64,000 nucleotides of DNA from Marinirhabdus sp050859505 (GCF_050859505.1 NZ_CP193934.1:2852001-2916000); one strand, 5' to 3'. Counted from the first letter of the stretch, positions 26,518 through 35,895 are shown. Numbers and translations are program-made. Notes: generated by a model not told the origin, from the letters alone.

Positions 26518-26656
26518 TTTCTAATTGATTTTACTTCCTCTATAAAAATAATAAAAAAAATTTAACTCAAAGGCTTTTAAATGAATATAAATTATATGAT
26601 TTTGGATAAATCAGTGATGCACTCAAGGTTGTAATTACAAAAATGATTAATTATAT

Positions 26657-27034
26657 TTAGTTTTCTTGAGTATCATTGTTTAGCTTTTCTTTGAAATACT
26701 TCTTTTCCAAAATCAAAGGTTTCTTTTTCGGTTCAGCTACTTCAAATAGTGATTGTAACATTGCTAAAGTCGGTTTGGTTTGGGTTTTTTCAATATCTTT
26801 TATAATTGCAATAAGCGCATTGATTCTTTTTTTGAAGAGATTTTCGGTTGCCTTTAAGTTTGGTTTCAAATCATCTTCTGGGGAGAGTCCATTTTTCTCA
26901 AAAAAATCCAACATCAGTAGCAACGTCATAGATTGCGATTTTGAGATCGACCTACAATATTTTTTAAATTTCTTCGCCACGGAGCTTTTAATTCCCAGGC
27001 TTTGAAATCGCTCTTTTTCATATCCTTTATCCAT
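26657..27034 (-). CDS. BfmA/BtgA-like mobilization protein
   Basis: A 125-residue basic protein (MDKGYEKERFQSLGIKSSVA, then KKFKKYCRSISKSQSMTLLLMLDFF) resembling the BfmA/BtgA mobilization proteins of Bacteroidota mobilizable elements, which have a ribbon-helix-helix-like N-terminus that binds oriT. The second half is Lys-rich and less conserved. No relaxase follows, so the mobilization unit appears incomplete or reduced. It lies just inside the left island boundary and points towards it. Confidence 0.7.
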   Translation of the reverse strand: MDKGYEKERFQSLGIKSSVAKKFKKYCRSISKSQSMTLLLMLDFFEKNGLSPEDDLKPNLKATENLFKKRINALIAIIKDIEKTQTKPTLAMLQSLFEVAEPKKKPLILEKKYFKEKLNNDTQEN

Positions 27035-27975
27035 TTTTTCTGAAAAAAATTGTTGATTTTGTTGGGCTGGCGAAGTTTTTTCGTAAAAAATAAAATTAAA
27101 GCTCCTAATCGAATCATTTTAGAATACTGATTTTCAGTGTTTTAAAAATATGTAACATCGCATCGCGTGTTACCCTCTTGCTATTCGATTCCTTCATTTC
27201 ATTTCAGGATCTTTATACTTTTCAACGAATGCTGAAAAGCCATTTCGGCACTTTCAATACCATTAATTTTTAGTAATAAAGTAAAGTTAGTTATTTTCAA
27301 ACAGCTGACAATCATATAAATAAACTAATTTTTATATCCATTTTAGTTGGTTTTATGTGATGCAATTTGACATACTTTCCCTTTTAAAATCACATACTTA
27401 TTATATCTTGAGCGTTTTCCTTTTCTTTTGATATTGAATTCTATGTGTTGCAAAAATTACCAAGTTTAATTGTAGCAAAATGATACAGATTAGCGTTCAT
27501 TTCAATTTCATTCACTTACTTCCCATAGCGCTCTCGCCGTTACCTTTTCGGTAACAGGAACTAAAATTATGAACGAGTAAGAACTTATAAAAGAGAGCGG
27601 GCGAACGGTTATGCAGTTCGTCTCGGGAAGAATTTTAAACTTTGTGAAATAAAAGGTTGGGGTGATCTTTTTGCTGAGCGAACGCTATTGCAAAGTTGTC
27701 TATTCTATTAATAGTACTAGGTATCAAATAGTTACTGAAGTGCCTACAATCTAAGTATTAACTTTGTGATTGTGTTCAATATCTTTTTGAGTGAATCTCT
27801 TTTCCCGTAATGTAGCTTTTCGCGGAATGTAGGGGAATGGGCTAAACCTAATAAGATTCATTCCTTGTTAGTAAAACAAGAGTTAGAGTAAAATTCAAAA
27901 AAAGTTTAGGAAAACTGTAATTATTAACAGATTTTTTTAACATATTTAGTGGTTACTCTATCTAACCTCTAAAAT
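27035..27975. other. Long non-coding stretch next to mobilization gene
   Basis: About 940 bp with no convincing gene. Short frames overlapping the start of the mobilization gene have no family resemblance. A small inverted repeat GTTACC-TTTTC-GGTAAC lies at 27539-27555, flanked by GC-richer sequence (CGCTCTCGCC and GAGAGCGGGCG) that stands out in this AT-rich region. An origin of transfer or a remnant of a lost gene are possible. No relaxase nick site is identifiable by eye. Confidence 0.4.
27539..27555. repeat. Inverted repeat in possible oriT region
   Basis: GTTACC, loop TTTTC, GGTAAC. It shares the GGTAAC word with the arm-type repeats at the island ends. The function is unknown; mobilization or integrase binding are possible. 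Confidence 0.3.
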
Positions 27976-28707
27976 ATGATTCAGTTATTCCGTAAGATCA
28001 GACAGAAACATCTTATCAAAAATAAAGTTGGCAAATACATCCTGTATACGATAGGCGAAATCTTGTTGGTGGTCATCGGTATTCTGATTGCGGTGGCCAT
28101 CAACAATAGGAATGAGCAGAAAAAACTTGATACTCAGTTAGAAACCTATCGGACAAGTCTTACCGAAGAATTAAGGCAAAACGTTACTAATCTTAATAGC
28201 TTAAAAGAGGTGCTTTCGCGAAAGCGAAAATCGATATTTAATTATGTGGACTATTACAATACGGAAAATCCCGAAACCACCATATTACTTCAAAAAATAG
28301 ATAGCATCAATTGGTCTAAAAGTGCTTTCTACACCAGTACCTATACTATCGAGGATTTAATCACTACTGGAAATCTTTCCCTTTTTCCTAAGCAGGAAAA
28401 ACAGGCTATTTTGAAATTAAAGAACCTTCAAGAGCGGTATTTTACTTATGAGACACAGACCATAGAAAATATTGCCCTGTACGATTTGGAACTGAAAAAG
28501 AACACCGACCTGTTATTTTTTAACGGCTACTCAAATAAACAGCATCCAACTGTTCTTAATTGGAAGGATAACCTCAATTCCAATCAGTTTAGGATATTGA
28601 ACAACACCTTTGCAGAGAGTTTAAAGCTCTACGATTTCCAAGAAGATTTATACACACGATTGATTGAAGAAACCCAATTCTTACTTGAACTGATAAAACA
28701 AAACTAA
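27976..28707 (+). CDS. DUF6090 family membrane-anchored protein
   Basis: A 243-residue protein with the highly typical DUF6090 start: IRQKHLIKNKVGKYILYTIG, then EILLVVIGILIAVAINN as a single membrane helix (about 29-46). The rest is a charged helical domain (NRNEQKKLDTQLETYRTSL) probably in the periplasm. DUF6090 is abundant in marine Flavobacteriia and functionally unknown. It lies 14 bp before a sigma factor gene. Confidence 0.88.
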   Translation: MIQLFRKIRQKHLIKNKVGKYILYTIGEILLVVIGILIAVAINNRNEQKKLDTQLETYRTSLTEELRQNVTNLNSLKEVLSRKRKSIFNYVDYYNTENPETTILLQKIDSINWSKSAFYTSTYTIEDLITTGNLSLFPKQEKQAILKLKNLQERYFTYETQTIENIALYDLELKKNTDLLFFNGYSNKQHPTVLNWKDNLNSNQFRILNNTFAESLKLYDFQEDLYTRLIEETQFLLELIKQN

Positions 28708-28721
28708 AACCAAAAGACCTA

Positions 28722-29222
28722 TTGAGCAAAGAGCAATTAGAAATAGAATTTTCCAAGCGAATTAAGGAATCACAGGGCATTATCCATAAAGTAAGCAGGA
28801 TGTACTGCGATAACGAAGAACACCGCAAAGACCTGTTTCAAGAAATATTGATACAGCTTTGGAAATCCTATCAATCGTTTCGAGGCGATTCCAAATTTTC
28901 CACTTGGATGTACCGTGTAGCTATAAATGTGGCCATTCAGGATTTACGAAAGACCAAAAAGAAGCGACTGCTCTTTTTTCAGACCAATCAGTTCAGGGAC
29001 ACTTCCGAGGAAAAGAAATCTGAAGTTGAAAGTGAAAAACTTAAGCTAATGCATTCTGCCATTGCCAAACTGAATAAAGTGGAAAAAGCCATTGTAATGT
29101 TGCACTTGGATGAAAAATCGAATGATGAAATTGCAGAAATCGTCGGGATTACCCAAAACTACGTGCGTGTAAAAATGAACAGAATAAAAACAAAATTGTC
29201 AAAAACCGTAAAAAAGAACTAA
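28722..29222 (+). CDS. ECF-type RNA polymerase sigma factor
   Basis: A 166-residue sigma-70 family protein read from a TTG codon; no ATG opens the frame earlier, and region 2 would be cut by later starts. Region 2 is clear (HRKDLFQEILIQLWKSYQSF, then KFSTWMYRVAINVAIQDLRK), and region 4 has the helix-turn-helix (DEIAEIVGITQNYVRVKMNR). The next gene begins 1 bp after its stop and encodes a membrane protein that may be its anti-sigma partner. Confidence 0.88.
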   Translation: MSKEQLEIEFSKRIKESQGIIHKVSRMYCDNEEHRKDLFQEILIQLWKSYQSFRGDSKFSTWMYRVAINVAIQDLRKTKKKRLLFFQTNQFRDTSEEKKSEVESEKLKLMHSAIAKLNKVEKAIVMLHLDEKSNDEIAEIVGITQNYVRVKMNRIKTKLSKTVKKN

Positions 29223-29223
29223 G

Positions 29224-29874
29224 ATGGAACTATTAGAATTAAAATCAGTTTGGAATGCGGTGGTTGATGAAACCATCTCGAAGGATAATGTTGATGAGTT
29301 TGTGGTAGAGAAATCCATCAAGAAGGATTCAAAGTCAGTATTGGCCAAAATAAGAAGAGTGATGTATTTTAAATTTTCGCTGGGTGGTCTTTCCTTGCTC
29401 GTTAGTTTCGTGATGCTCATAGGGTCTTTCATTAACCCAGAACAATTCACTTTTTATGAAGCCATATTCGATTTAACGGACAATCGAATTTTTTTGGCTA
29501 CCATTATTGTCTTTATGTCTGCAATGCTCTCTTGGAACTTTAAGGCCTTTCGGGAAATCAAGCGTTTTGAAACGAAGGCAACAACCATCAAAGAATCTCT
29601 AAAAAAATTCATTCATATAATGGGAAGGACAATAAAGCTCAATGTCTATTCCGGTGTTACGTTCAATTCCATCGCCTTTGGTTGGATTGCCTATCTCTTG
29701 AACAACAAGAAAGGTTTTATTGAAGGGACTTTTGAAGTAACGCTCTTAGTCTTATTCGTCATTATTATTAGTGCTGTTGTTTTCTACTTCTTATCCCGCT
29801 ATGAACAAAAGGTCAAATTTGGTAATTATTTGAACCAATTGAAATCCAATCTGGAAGACCTTAATGAAAAATAA
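29224..29874 (+). CDS. Membrane protein, possible anti-sigma partner
   Basis: A 216-residue protein with a cytoplasmic N-terminus of about 50 residues (MELLELKSVWNAVVDETISK) followed by four membrane helices (about 57-76, 88-105, 135-155 and 165-185). It lacks the zinc HxxxCxxC motif of classical anti-sigma factors. Its position directly after an ECF sigma gene suggests it holds the sigma factor at the membrane, which is inference from context. I recognise no named family. Confidence 0.6.
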   Translation: MELLELKSVWNAVVDETISKDNVDEFVVEKSIKKDSKSVLAKIRRVMYFKFSLGGLSLLVSFVMLIGSFINPEQFTFYEAIFDLTDNRIFLATIIVFMSAMLSWNFKAFREIKRFETKATTIKESLKKFIHIMGRTIKLNVYSGVTFNSIAFGWIAYLLNNKKGFIEGTFEVTLLVLFVIIISAVVFYFLSRYEQKVKFGNYLNQLKSNLEDLNEK

Positions 29875-29931
29875 TCCTGTAAAAGTGTAATTCTTGCTTC
29901 CTTTTGTTAACGTACTAGATAAATAACGAAA

Positions 29932-30117
29932 ATGTCTATTATGATTAAAAAGATTTTGAAGATAGCAGGGGTACTCATAATGCTCTTGGCTTTCCCATTA
30001 ATTCCAGACCATTTTCCTTGGCACTATCAAGTAATACTTTTCAATATTGGGCTGGGACTCTTCTTATCAACCAAGTGGAAGCAACTAAAGAACGAATTGG
30101 GTATAACCAGTAAATAA
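29932..30117 (+). CDS. Small two-helix membrane protein
   Basis: A 61-residue protein with two hydrophobic segments (about 8-22 and 30-48) separated by PDHFPWHYQ. ATG at 29932 or 29941 (MIKKILKIAG). No family is recognised. It sits 12 bp before the hydrolase gene, so co-transcription is likely. Confidence 0.5.
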   Translation: MSIMIKKILKIAGVLIMLLAFPLIPDHFPWHYQVILFNIGLGLFLSTKWKQLKNELGITSK

Positions 30118-30129
30118 CACACATTAGAA

Positions 30130-31458
30130 ATGAATACATCAGTAAAATTTAAAGATTATAGCATCATCCAAAAAATAGGTTACATCCTGATAATTATTGC
30201 AGGCGCAATGACCTTGGCCAAGATATTCAATGTTTTGAAGGCAAACCATTTTGTCGAAGAAGACCTACCGAACTATATATTTCTGGTAGGCGGTTTTCTG
30301 GTATTGTTACCTTTTATCACTAAACGGTTTAAAGGAAAGAACACATCCAACAAAGCAACCGTTGTTCTTTTAATGCTCTGTACGAGTCTTGGTGCCTTAG
30401 CACAGGACTATTCCAAACAGATTAATGCTTTTGAACAAAGTTTTTCTGAAAAATCCGTAACCCCTTTGAAGGAATATGTCAGTGCAGAACTGAAATTTGA
30501 CCCAATTCCTGTGGCAAATACACCTGCAATTCTTACTAATATAGTCAGCAACCTTCCAAAGTTGAACTCAATGACAATTTTAGAAAGTTCAGAAGGCAAG
30601 GCAAAAGTAAAGTACGATTTTGTAGGATTGGGTGTTCGAGAATCCCATGTATATTTTGATACCGAAGGCAAGTTTACACGTATCGAGCTGATTGAAGACC
30701 TAATTAAGCAGGAAATGGAAGCACAGAAAAAAATGAAGGAAAGTGTGCAACTACCAAGCCCTGGAACATTGGGTGAAAAATATCAACCTGAAAAAGTTGA
30801 ATTCAAGGCAGCAGATGGTCTTTCTATAAATGGCAATCTCTATAATATTGAAAAGGACAAACCCGTTATATTGTTATGCCATCAAGCTGGTTATAACCGT
30901 ATTGAGTATACAGATATAGCACCAAAGCTCAACGAAATGGGCTATAACTGTTTGGCAGTCGATTTACGCTCAGGCGGAAACTTTGCAGGAAAACAGAACC
31001 TTACAGCGGAACGTGCTAATAAAGAAGGTTTGAAGAACCAAATGGTAGATGCACAGCAGGATATTAAGGCTGCTATTGACTTTCTAGCCAAAAAGTACAA
31101 CCAAAAGGTAATTGTTTGGGGAAGCTCGTATTCCTCAAGTCTTGCATTGCTTGAAGGTGTAACAAATGATAAAGTAAAAGCTATCATTGCCTTTAGTCCA
31201 GGTGATTATTTTGGCGATGACGCACCTTCGTTGAGTACAGCTTTCGCGAAAGCGGATATACCATTCTTGGTAACGTCATCTAAAGAAGAATCTAAAGCAT
31301 TGACTACGCTTATCGGAAATGTGAAGTTAAGCGAAAGGCAATTGCAGTTCATTCCCGAATCCGAAGGATTTCACGGTTCAAGGGCATTGTGGACAGGACA
31401 AAAGGATGCTGAGGAATATTGGAATGCAGTTATTTCATTTCTTGAGGCAATCAACTAA
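30130..31458 (+). CDS. Alpha/beta hydrolase with N-terminal membrane region
   Basis: A 442-residue protein. Residues 1-70 carry two membrane segments like those of small membrane proteins in this area. Residues 76-92 (VVLLMLCTSLGALAQ) look like a separate signal peptide, so this seems to be a fusion of a small membrane protein with a secreted enzyme. Residues 95-200 resemble DUF3887. The alpha/beta hydrolase domain follows (VILLCHQAGYN, LAVDLRSGG, nucleophile elbow WGSSYSSS near 331, His in EGFHGS). The elbow reads GxSxS, not the usual GxSxG. Substrate unknown. Confidence 0.7.
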   Translation: MNTSVKFKDYSIIQKIGYILIIIAGAMTLAKIFNVLKANHFVEEDLPNYIFLVGGFLVLLPFITKRFKGKNTSNKATVVLLMLCTSLGALAQDYSKQINAFEQSFSEKSVTPLKEYVSAELKFDPIPVANTPAILTNIVSNLPKLNSMTILESSEGKAKVKYDFVGLGVRESHVYFDTEGKFTRIELIEDLIKQEMEAQKKMKESVQLPSPGTLGEKYQPEKVEFKAADGLSINGNLYNIEKDKPVILLCHQAGYNRIEYTDIAPKLNEMGYNCLAVDLRSGGNFAGKQNLTAERANKEGLKNQMVDAQQDIKAAIDFLAKKYNQKVIVWGSSYSSSLALLEGVTNDKVKAIIAFSPGDYFGDDAPSLSTAFAKADIPFLVTSSKEESKALTTLIGNVKLSERQLQFIPESEGFHGSRALWTGQKDAEEYWNAVISFLEAIN

Positions 31459-31508
31459 AAACCTTTTGATTTTATGTATTTTAACTTTCAAATTCAATCG
31501 TATCAAAT

Positions 31509-32000
31509 ATGAGCTATACCCCTTCTGATGGTTTTCCATATTACTTTAGCCTTATAGGAAATGTAAGTTGTCAAAAACTCTTTTCTTCTGCATCCATATT
31601 TGAATTCTTGGAATCAATTGATGAAGAAAAAGCAAATCATCGATATGCAAGCGATAAATGGAATATCAAACAGATAGTAGGGCATATGACCGACCACGAG
31701 AGGATAAAGATGTCTCGTGCACATCTTCTCAGCAGAAATGAAACGTTACGGTTATGGGGTTATGACCAAAATTCTTTAGTCGAAAAAAGTCGTTTTGATG
31801 AGTTGACCTTTAAGCATTTGGTTCTTGACTTTGAAAATGTAAGGAAAGCGAGTATTAGTTTCATAGACGGGTTGTCAAAGAATCAACTAAAAATAAAAGG
31901 AATGGCGAATGAATATGAAATAACCTTAGAGGATTTTCTTAAATCAATTATCGGGCACGAGATACATCATATAAATATTATCAAAGAGAAATACATTTAG
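31509..32000 (+). CDS. DinB family metal-dependent protein
   Basis: A 163-residue four-helix-bundle protein. The three metal-binding histidines are in place: VGHMTDHERI (first His) and IGHEIHHINI near the C-terminus (second and third). KWNIKQIVGHMTDHE is the typical DinB_2 segment. Members act as thiol S-transferases (for example with bacillithiol) or are uncharacterised. No thiol pathway genes lie nearby. Confidence 0.85.
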   Translation: MSYTPSDGFPYYFSLIGNVSCQKLFSSASIFEFLESIDEEKANHRYASDKWNIKQIVGHMTDHERIKMSRAHLLSRNETLRLWGYDQNSLVEKSRFDELTFKHLVLDFENVRKASISFIDGLSKNQLKIKGMANEYEITLEDFLKSIIGHEIHHINIIKEKYI

Positions 32001-32003
32001 AAA

Positions 32004-32183
32004 ATGAAAACAATATCTTGGATATCAATAAAAGAAAAAATAAAAAAACGTAAAGGATGGATTGCTGTAGGTAATACATTTATTATAACTGGTTTTTTGA
32101 GCTTCAGCAACCATCCTGATTGGGGTGTTTGGTGTTCTGTTATCGGTTTGGTAATTACTGGCGTTAGCCTATTAAAAAAGTAA
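32004..32183 (+). CDS. Small membrane protein (59 aa)
   Basis: ATG 32004 to TAA 32183 encodes MKTISWISIKEKIKKRKGW... with two hydrophobic stretches (about 20-32 and 38-56) around a SNHPDWGVW turn. It resembles in build the 61-residue protein at 29932. It starts 3 bp after the DinB gene and ends 4 bp before the next gene, which supports its reality. No family recognised. Confidence 0.55.
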   Translation: MKTISWISIKEKIKKRKGWIAVGNTFIITGFLSFSNHPDWGVWCSVIGLVITGVSLLKK

Positions 32184-32187
32184 GATT

Positions 32188-33084
32188 ATGAAAAACCACA
32201 TAATTAAATTCTCAGTATTGGTATCTGTACTGTTTTTAGGTGCTTGCAAAACTGAGAAAACGAACGCAAAAGAAAGTGATTTGTCAACTGAAGAAAGTCT
32301 TTATCTTGGTCAAAAACCTCCTGGTTTAATGCCAGAACCTTTCGCCCCTGGTTTAGTTACGACAGGTGGTTGGGAATATAATGGTAGTTTCACTCCTGAC
32401 TTAAAAGAATTTTATTTCCTTAGAAAAGCTGAAGAAAAAGATGGGAAAAGTAAAACGGAATTAGTGGTTGTACAAAACAACAATGACCAATGGCAAAAAT
32501 CCGTAGTCTCTCCAAGAGTGGGAACACCTTTTATCTCTCCCGATGGAAAAATAATGTATTTGAGTAAAAAGTATAGGGAACGTACCAATAAAGGCGGTTG
32601 GTCTGAATTGAAAAACCTCGATGCTCCTTTTGACAGCTTACCAACTATGCGTCTTACAGTTTCTTCTAAAGGCACCTATTTTTTTGATGAATTCAAACGA
32701 GACTTTACTGGCGATATTCGTTATTCACGAATTGTAGATGGTAAATATGAAGAACCCAAACTACTCAATAAAAAGATTAATACTGGGAAAAATTTTCACC
32801 CCTTTATCGCTCCAGATGAATCTTATTTAATATTTGATAGCAAAAGAGAAGGCGGATATGGTGATTCAGGCATTTACATTATTTTTCGTAGGCAAGACGG
32901 TTCTTGGGGTAATCCCATTAATTTAGGTGATAAAATAAACACAAAAGCTTGGGAAGCTTGTGCCAGCATTACACCAGATGGAAAGTACCTTTTCTTCAAT
33001 AGAAATATGGGGTCAAAAAATTATGAGAATGTAGACATTTTTTGGGTAAGTACAGAGGTTCTGGAAAATCTAAGACCAGAATAA
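32188..33084 (+). CDS. PD40/TolB-like beta-propeller lipoprotein, copy 1
   Basis: A 298-residue protein with a lipoprotein signal (VLFLGACKTEK, Cys 20) and several WD40-like PD40 blades: SFTPDLKEFYFLRKA, FISPDGKIMYLSKK, FIAPDESYLIFDSKR and ITPDGKYLFFNRN. Such outer-membrane or periplasmic lipoproteins often bind ligands or partner enzymes. A close paralog follows; the first 20 residues of the two are nearly identical, so it is a tandem duplication. Confidence 0.85.
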   Translation: MKNHIIKFSVLVSVLFLGACKTEKTNAKESDLSTEESLYLGQKPPGLMPEPFAPGLVTTGGWEYNGSFTPDLKEFYFLRKAEEKDGKSKTELVVVQNNNDQWQKSVVSPRVGTPFISPDGKIMYLSKKYRERTNKGGWSELKNLDAPFDSLPTMRLTVSSKGTYFFDEFKRDFTGDIRYSRIVDGKYEEPKLLNKKINTGKNFHPFIAPDESYLIFDSKREGGYGDSGIYIIFRRQDGSWGNPINLGDKINTKAWEACASITPDGKYLFFNRNMGSKNYENVDIFWVSTEVLENLRPE

Positions 33085-33166
33085 AAAAAAGACAACTACT
33101 GCAAAGGAATGGACTAACAACAGTTTAGATTAGAAAAGCAGATTCAAACATAAGACATACTGAACA

Positions 33167-34099
33167 ATGAAAAACCACATAATTAAATTCTCAATACTAG
33201 TATCTATACTGTTTTTAGGTGCTTGTAAAACTGAGAAATCTGATACAAAAGAGAATGATTCTTCAATAGAAGAAAGCTTTTATCTTGCTCAAAAACCACC
33301 TCGTTCAATACCAGAAGTTTTCGCTCCTGGTGTAGTGTCAATTAACGGAAGGTTTGAAAGCACTATTTCATTTTCTCCCGATTTAAAAGAACTATATTTT
33401 GATGCTAAATATGAAGGCGAAGCGTCTCAAATCTATGTTTCTAAACTTGTCAATGGTGCTTGGACCTCAATTAAAAAAGCAAGTTTTACTAAAGGAAATA
33501 AAAAGGAAGAAATGCACCCATTCGTGAGTCCTGATGGTAAACGAGTTTATTTTACCGCATTTGACTCTATTTTTTCAGATGAGCGGGTATGGTATGTTAA
33601 CCGTTTAAAGAATTCATGGGGTGATGCTATTAAACTAAATTCCTCAGCAAATGATGATAAAGTTTTTTTTGCAAATCATGCAAGGAATGGCGGACTCTAT
33701 TATTTCAATTTGTCAAAATTTAAAACCTATTACGCTCATAACAAAAATGGTAAATTTACAGAACCACAAGAAGTTGAAATTGATATGGGGCATCATGCTT
33801 TTATCTCGCCTAACGATGATTATTTATTGGTGACTGCTAGGAATAATGAAGTAGAAAACAGAAAAGACAATGATATTTATGTCTATTTCAAGAATCAAGA
33901 TGGAACATGGTCGAAACCTATGAATCTTGGAACTACAATAAATAGCAATTTCTCTGAAAAAACACCAAGTATCAGTCCTGATGGTAAGTATTTATTTTTT
34001 GGAAGGGACGAAAGAGATATAGAGCCTGGGTTGGCTAATATTTATTGGGTGAGCACAGAGGTTATAGAAAGACTAAGACCAGAACAACAAAAAAACTAA
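33167..34099 (+). CDS. PD40/TolB-like beta-propeller lipoprotein, copy 2
   Basis: A 310-residue paralog of the preceding gene, with nearly the same signal (MKNHIIKFSILVSILFLGAC) and matching blades: SFSPDLKELYFDAKY, FVSPDGKRVYFTAF, FISPNDDYLLVTAR and SISPDGKYLFFGRD. Beyond the signal the copies have diverged considerably, which points to functional divergence rather than a recent duplication. An 82-bp gap separates them. Confidence 0.85.
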   Translation: MKNHIIKFSILVSILFLGACKTEKSDTKENDSSIEESFYLAQKPPRSIPEVFAPGVVSINGRFESTISFSPDLKELYFDAKYEGEASQIYVSKLVNGAWTSIKKASFTKGNKKEEMHPFVSPDGKRVYFTAFDSIFSDERVWYVNRLKNSWGDAIKLNSSANDDKVFFANHARNGGLYYFNLSKFKTYYAHNKNGKFTEPQEVEIDMGHHAFISPNDDYLLVTARNNEVENRKDNDIYVYFKNQDGTWSKPMNLGTTINSNFSEKTPSISPDGKYLFFGRDERDIEPGLANIYWVSTEVIERLRPEQQKN

Positions 34100-34104
34100 T
34101 TGAC

Positions 34105-34485
34105 ATGAAAAACAACCTTTCACACTTCGCCATTAATATTGACGACATTGACCGGGCCAAGTCATTCTATTCCAATTTATTTGGATGGGACTATAACAGT
34201 TATGGGCAAGACGATTTCCTTCAAATAAAAGACAGTTCTGATGATGACAGCAAGTTGATTGGTGCTTTACAATCAAGAAAATATAGTCCTATAGACGAAA
34301 AGATTATTGGTTTTGAATGTTCCGTTGCTGTTGAGGATATTGATGCTATCATATCCAAAATAGAAGCCAATAATGGAAAGATAGTGATGCCAAAAACCGA
34401 AATTCCCTATGTGGGCTGGCTGGTCAAGTTTTTAGATACCGAAGGTAATATCGTTTGTGCAGTTCAGTATCATAATCAATCCTAA
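34105..34485 (+). CDS. VOC family protein
   Basis: I start at 34105 (MKNNLSHFAINIDDIDRAKS) because the longer frame begins inside the preceding lipoprotein gene. The 126-residue product is a glyoxalase/bleomycin-resistance-fold (VOC) protein: HFAINIDDIDRAKSFYSNLF, VAVEDIDAIISKIEANNGK and LVKFLDTEGN. The metal ligands of glyoxalases (His early, Glu late) are partly recognisable. Function cannot be assigned within this broad superfamily. Confidence 0.85.
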   Translation: MKNNLSHFAINIDDIDRAKSFYSNLFGWDYNSYGQDDFLQIKDSSDDDSKLIGALQSRKYSPIDEKIIGFECSVAVEDIDAIISKIEANNGKIVMPKTEIPYVGWLVKFLDTEGNIVCAVQYHNQS

Positions 34486-34491
34486 TAACAA

Positions 34492-34929
34492 ATGTCAGAA
34501 ACTAGAGAAGTACATCCGGATTTTTTGAAATACTTAAAACACAAAGAGCAAGGGTTAATAGACCTTTACCTAAATCTTAGGGATTATATCCTTGGCATTC
34601 ATCCTAAAAGCAACGAACTTTTATACCATACTCACGCTCTTACTTCGTTATATTCCGTTTCAGAAGAAATGGGCGATGCCTTTTGTATGATTCCCATTTA
34701 CACCAAACATTTAAATCTTGGTTTTAATAAAGGCACACTTTTAAAAGACCCGAAAAACTTACTTCAAGGAACTGGTAAATGGATTCGCCATATCCCTATT
34801 GAAAAAGAAGCTGATTTTAAAAATCAAGAAGTAAAGGATTTGATAGAAAAAGCGATTGCTTTGGCGACTGAAGATTCAACTTCAAAGAAATTGAACCAAG
34901 GATTGGTTATTTCAAAAATCAAGAAATGA
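34492..34929 (+). CDS. DUF1801 domain protein
   Basis: A 145-residue protein with the DUF1801 (YdhG-like) pattern: LRDYILGIHPKSNELLYHTH, CMIPIYTKHLNLGFNKGTLL, the loop GTGKWIRHIPI and a C-terminal helix. The family has a small alpha/beta fold and no established activity. It follows the VOC gene by 6 bp. Confidence 0.8.
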   Translation: MSETREVHPDFLKYLKHKEQGLIDLYLNLRDYILGIHPKSNELLYHTHALTSLYSVSEEMGDAFCMIPIYTKHLNLGFNKGTLLKDPKNLLQGTGKWIRHIPIEKEADFKNQEVKDLIEKAIALATEDSTSKKLNQGLVISKIKK

Positions 34930-35057
34930 GGTTGAGTAGTGCTGTATGAAAAAATCCAGTTTAGTTAGGTACTGGAGGAACCTTTATTTAATTTATGCCA
35001 TTGCATAGATTTCATCGAATAACTTTTTATCCAACCGTTCTTGTTGGCCGAAGCTCT

Positions 35058-35837
35058 TCATCTGTAGTTCTTTTTAATTTCAGAAATATCCACCTTTTTA
35101 TCCCATCCTTTGGGTCTTTCAAAGTCTTGATTGGATTTGAGCACTTGCGCCTTAGGATAGGTTTCTTTTATATATTTCCAAGTTACATCTTTCCAGTTGC
35201 TCTTATCCATTTCCATAAGTTTTACTTCTTTTAGCGGTCCAGAAACCGCTTTTTCGACCAATGGCCACCACAGGCTTTCTGTTTCCCTATCCCAGAGGAT
35301 AAAGGCGTCCAATCCATTCCAGATTTCGGGATCAAAATAGGTGTATCCGCTTACGCCGAAGGTTAACACCTCACCACCATAATCTCGTTTGTAAATAGCG
35401 CCCAAATCTGCCAAAATGCAATAGGCCGCCATAATAGGTTCACCATTAAGGACATCGTTTACGATTTCGTGTCGGGTCAGGTCTTTGACCGAATAGGCCT
35501 TTACCTCATCTCCAGAATAGGCTACTAAGAATCGGGCATCATCAGCCCAAATTTCATCCGCTTTTTCAACCGAATTAAATTCTGGTTCCAATAAGGCTGG
35601 AAACGCCTCTCGACCCAAACCATAATGAAACTGTTCTTCTTTTAGTGAAATATCAGTAATATCAAAATGTTGCGATTCGCTCGAACCGCCGTAGAGCATT
35701 TTTTTTCCGTCTTCGCTGAAAAATTTTCCATTATTCAACGCACTTGGTCTGTTTTTCTTGACAACTTTATCTGAATGGTTCTGTGCAAACGCTAATAGTG
35801 GAAGCATCATTAGGATTACGATTATCTTTTTCATCAT
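35058..35837 (-). CDS. DUF3179 domain secreted protein
   Basis: A 259-residue protein with a signal peptide (MMKKIIVILMMLPLLAFAQ). It matches DUF3179: LGREAFPALLEPEFNSV, DEIWADDARFLVAYSGDEVK, the central MAAYCILADLGAIYKRD (the family's CxxC is reduced here to a single Cys), FGVSGYTYFDPEIW and LWDRETESLWWPL. The family is widespread, secreted and uncharacterised. It faces a truncated gene on the other strand. Confidence 0.82.
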   Translation of the reverse strand: MMKKIIVILMMLPLLAFAQNHSDKVVKKNRPSALNNGKFFSEDGKKMLYGGSSESQHFDITDISLKEEQFHYGLGREAFPALLEPEFNSVEKADEIWADDARFLVAYSGDEVKAYSVKDLTRHEIVNDVLNGEPIMAAYCILADLGAIYKRDYGGEVLTFGVSGYTYFDPEIWNGLDAFILWDRETESLWWPLVEKAVSGPLKEVKLMEMDKSNWKDVTWKYIKETYPKAQVLKSNQDFERPKGWDKKVDISEIKKNYR

Positions 35838-35895
35838 TTTTTATGTTATTTCATTTTGGTCGTAAGGGGCTCTACAACCTTTCTTTTACATATAG

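Noticed and set aside
26926..27117. ORF overlapping the start of the mobilization gene
   Set aside because: Different frame from the recognisable BfmA-like protein, low-complexity basic sequence, no support.
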